DNA of 6,994 nucleotides from an uncultured Clostridium sp. Lineage in GTDB: Bacteria; Bacillota; Clostridia; TANB77; CAG-508. Positions within the stretch are counted from its first letter, which is position 1. Each line of letters opens with the position of its first letter. Location of the stretch: assembly GCA_946498265.1 (NCBI GenBank), contig CAMMNR010000093.1, positions 1-6,994 of the forward strand. Reading direction: 5' to 3'. The notes under the pieces were generated by a model. That model was not told where the DNA came from and did not search any database. It worked only from the letters and a program-made list of their open reading frames with translations. Of the stretch, positions 6,546-6,994 are shown piece by piece. Both the position numbers and the translations under genes were made by a program.

Positions 6546-6574
6546 TAATTTAGCAGATGATGTCTGCCAAATTA
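6546..6574. promoter_or_regulatory. Imperfect palindrome in the leader of the YhcG-like gene
   Basis: TAATTTAGCAGA (6546-6557) and TCTGCCAAATTA (6563-6574) are inverted repeats with one mismatch around a TGATG centre. The site ends 13 nt before the ATG, next to the ribosome binding site. It could be an operator for autoregulation, or a leader hairpin (GCAGA/TCTGC core) limiting translation. There is no T-run, so it is not a terminator. Possible -10 boxes (TATAGT 6603-6598, TATGAT 6608-6603) lie just upstream, but without a good -35 box. Confidence 0.5.
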
Positions 6575-6642
6575 CATTTTCTACTTTATTAGCTATTACT
6601 ATATCATAAAATTCAAAAATTTTCCATTAAAATCATAAAGTT

Positions 6643-6957
6643 TTAAATATATATTAACTCTTTCAATACAAATTCCTCTGCTTGATTTTTTATAGAGTTC
6701 ATAGTTCCTACCCAGTAAAGCATATCAGTATTTTTCACATCTTCGGTCAAATTGCTTTTAGCTTTCAAATCTTCAATAATTTGATTAACTCTTTTATGTT
6801 CTTTTAAATAGTTTAATCTCATTCTTCCATATTTATTCAAATGTATTTTCTTTTGTTTTGGTAATACCAAATTTGGAATATAATAATCTCCTTGTCTTAC
6901 ATATTCTATTCCTGTTTTTTTATCAATAAAGCTTTCTTTTAATTCTTTGTTCTCCAT
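6643..6957 (-). CDS. tnpV: TnpV family transposon protein, shortened form
   Basis: A 104-residue protein of the TnpV family, named from Tn4451/Tn4453-type clostridial transposons and common as a passenger on mobile elements; its biochemical role is unknown. Family marks are SFIDKKTGIEYVRQGDYYIP (9-28), LNKYGRMRLNYLKEHKR (40-56) and the closing MLYWVGTMNSIKNQAEE...LKELIY (79-103). From memory, typical members carry about 15-25 more residues between the YLKEHKR motif and the later Lys/Glu helix; that middle part is missing here without a frameshift. The start ATG 6957 follows AGGAG (6969-6973) at 11 nt; an in-frame TTG at 6978 lies upstream of this site and is unlikely. No transposase or recombinase is visible in the window, so TnpV is only a marker of mobile DNA here. 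Confidence 0.85.
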   Translation of the reverse strand: MENKELKESFIDKKTGIEYVRQGDYYIPNLVLPKQKKIHLNKYGRMRLNYLKEHKRVNQIIEDLKAKSNLTEDVKNTDMLYWVGTMNSIKNQAEEFVLKELIYI

Positions 6958-6994
6958 AATTTTTAAATCTCCTCTCAATTTTTAAATTTTAATT

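Noticed and set aside
6588..6626. Promoter directly upstream of the YhcG-like gene
   Set aside because: TATAGT and TATGAT could be -10 boxes, but the best -35 match (TGGAAA) is weak; transcription from tnpV read-through is equally possible.

Overview
This window is very AT-rich (by eye well above 70 % A+T). It uses AGA/ATA/TTA-type codons, strong AGGAGG-like ribosome binding sites, TTG as well as ATG starts and the standard stop codons. With a DUF1836 protein, a TnpV protein and a clostridial-type winged-helix replication-like protein, this points to a low-GC Bacillota, most likely a clostridium or related gut anaerobe. The genus cannot be read from the sequence.

Layout. (1) Positions 1-1460, minus strand: a long-chain acyl-CoA synthetase (AMP-binding enzyme) cut off at its C-terminus by the window edge. 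It is divergent from (2) a DUF1836 putative regulator at 1655-2173, plus strand. The 194-base gap holds two near-consensus promoters back to back and a perfect 12-bp-arm palindrome over the -10 box and start point of the synthetase promoter. This looks like a small lipid-metabolism regulatory unit of the resident chromosome. (3) From 2139 to the right end every gene is on the minus strand and looks like accessory DNA. In transcription order (right to left) these are: a TnpV family protein (6643-6957), a DUF1016/YhcG-type PDDEXK nuclease (5489-6532), a two-gene CBASS anti-phage operon (a two-TM SAVED membrane effector at 4179-5297, overlapping by 8 nt a CD-NTase with a C-terminal AGS-C domain at 2819-4186, closed by an intrinsic terminator), and a winged-helix replication-initiator-like protein (2139-2651) whose stop lies inside the DUF1836 gene.

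How the parts work together. In CBASS the nucleotidyltransferase makes a cyclic oligonucleotide on phage infection; the SAVED domain binds it, and the membrane-anchored effector then damages the inner membrane and kills the infected cell. With only synthase and effector and no E1/E2/JAB or HORMA/TRIP13 genes, this is a minimal (type I-like) system. The neighbouring PDDEXK nuclease and TnpV gene suggest a defence cargo on a mobile element.

The most striking non-gene signal is inside the winged-helix gene: four tandem units of exactly 23 bp (2293-2384), each TTTT plus a 19-bp site centred on AATA-GGG-TATT, two of them perfect palindromes with different but compensating arm sequences. Because 23 is not a multiple of 3, the repeat shifts reading frame from unit to unit, so it appears to be kept as DNA (iteron-like origin or operator) rather than as a protein repeat. 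No stretch over 300 bases lacks a gene; no tRNA, rRNA, CRISPR array or complete insertion sequence was seen.
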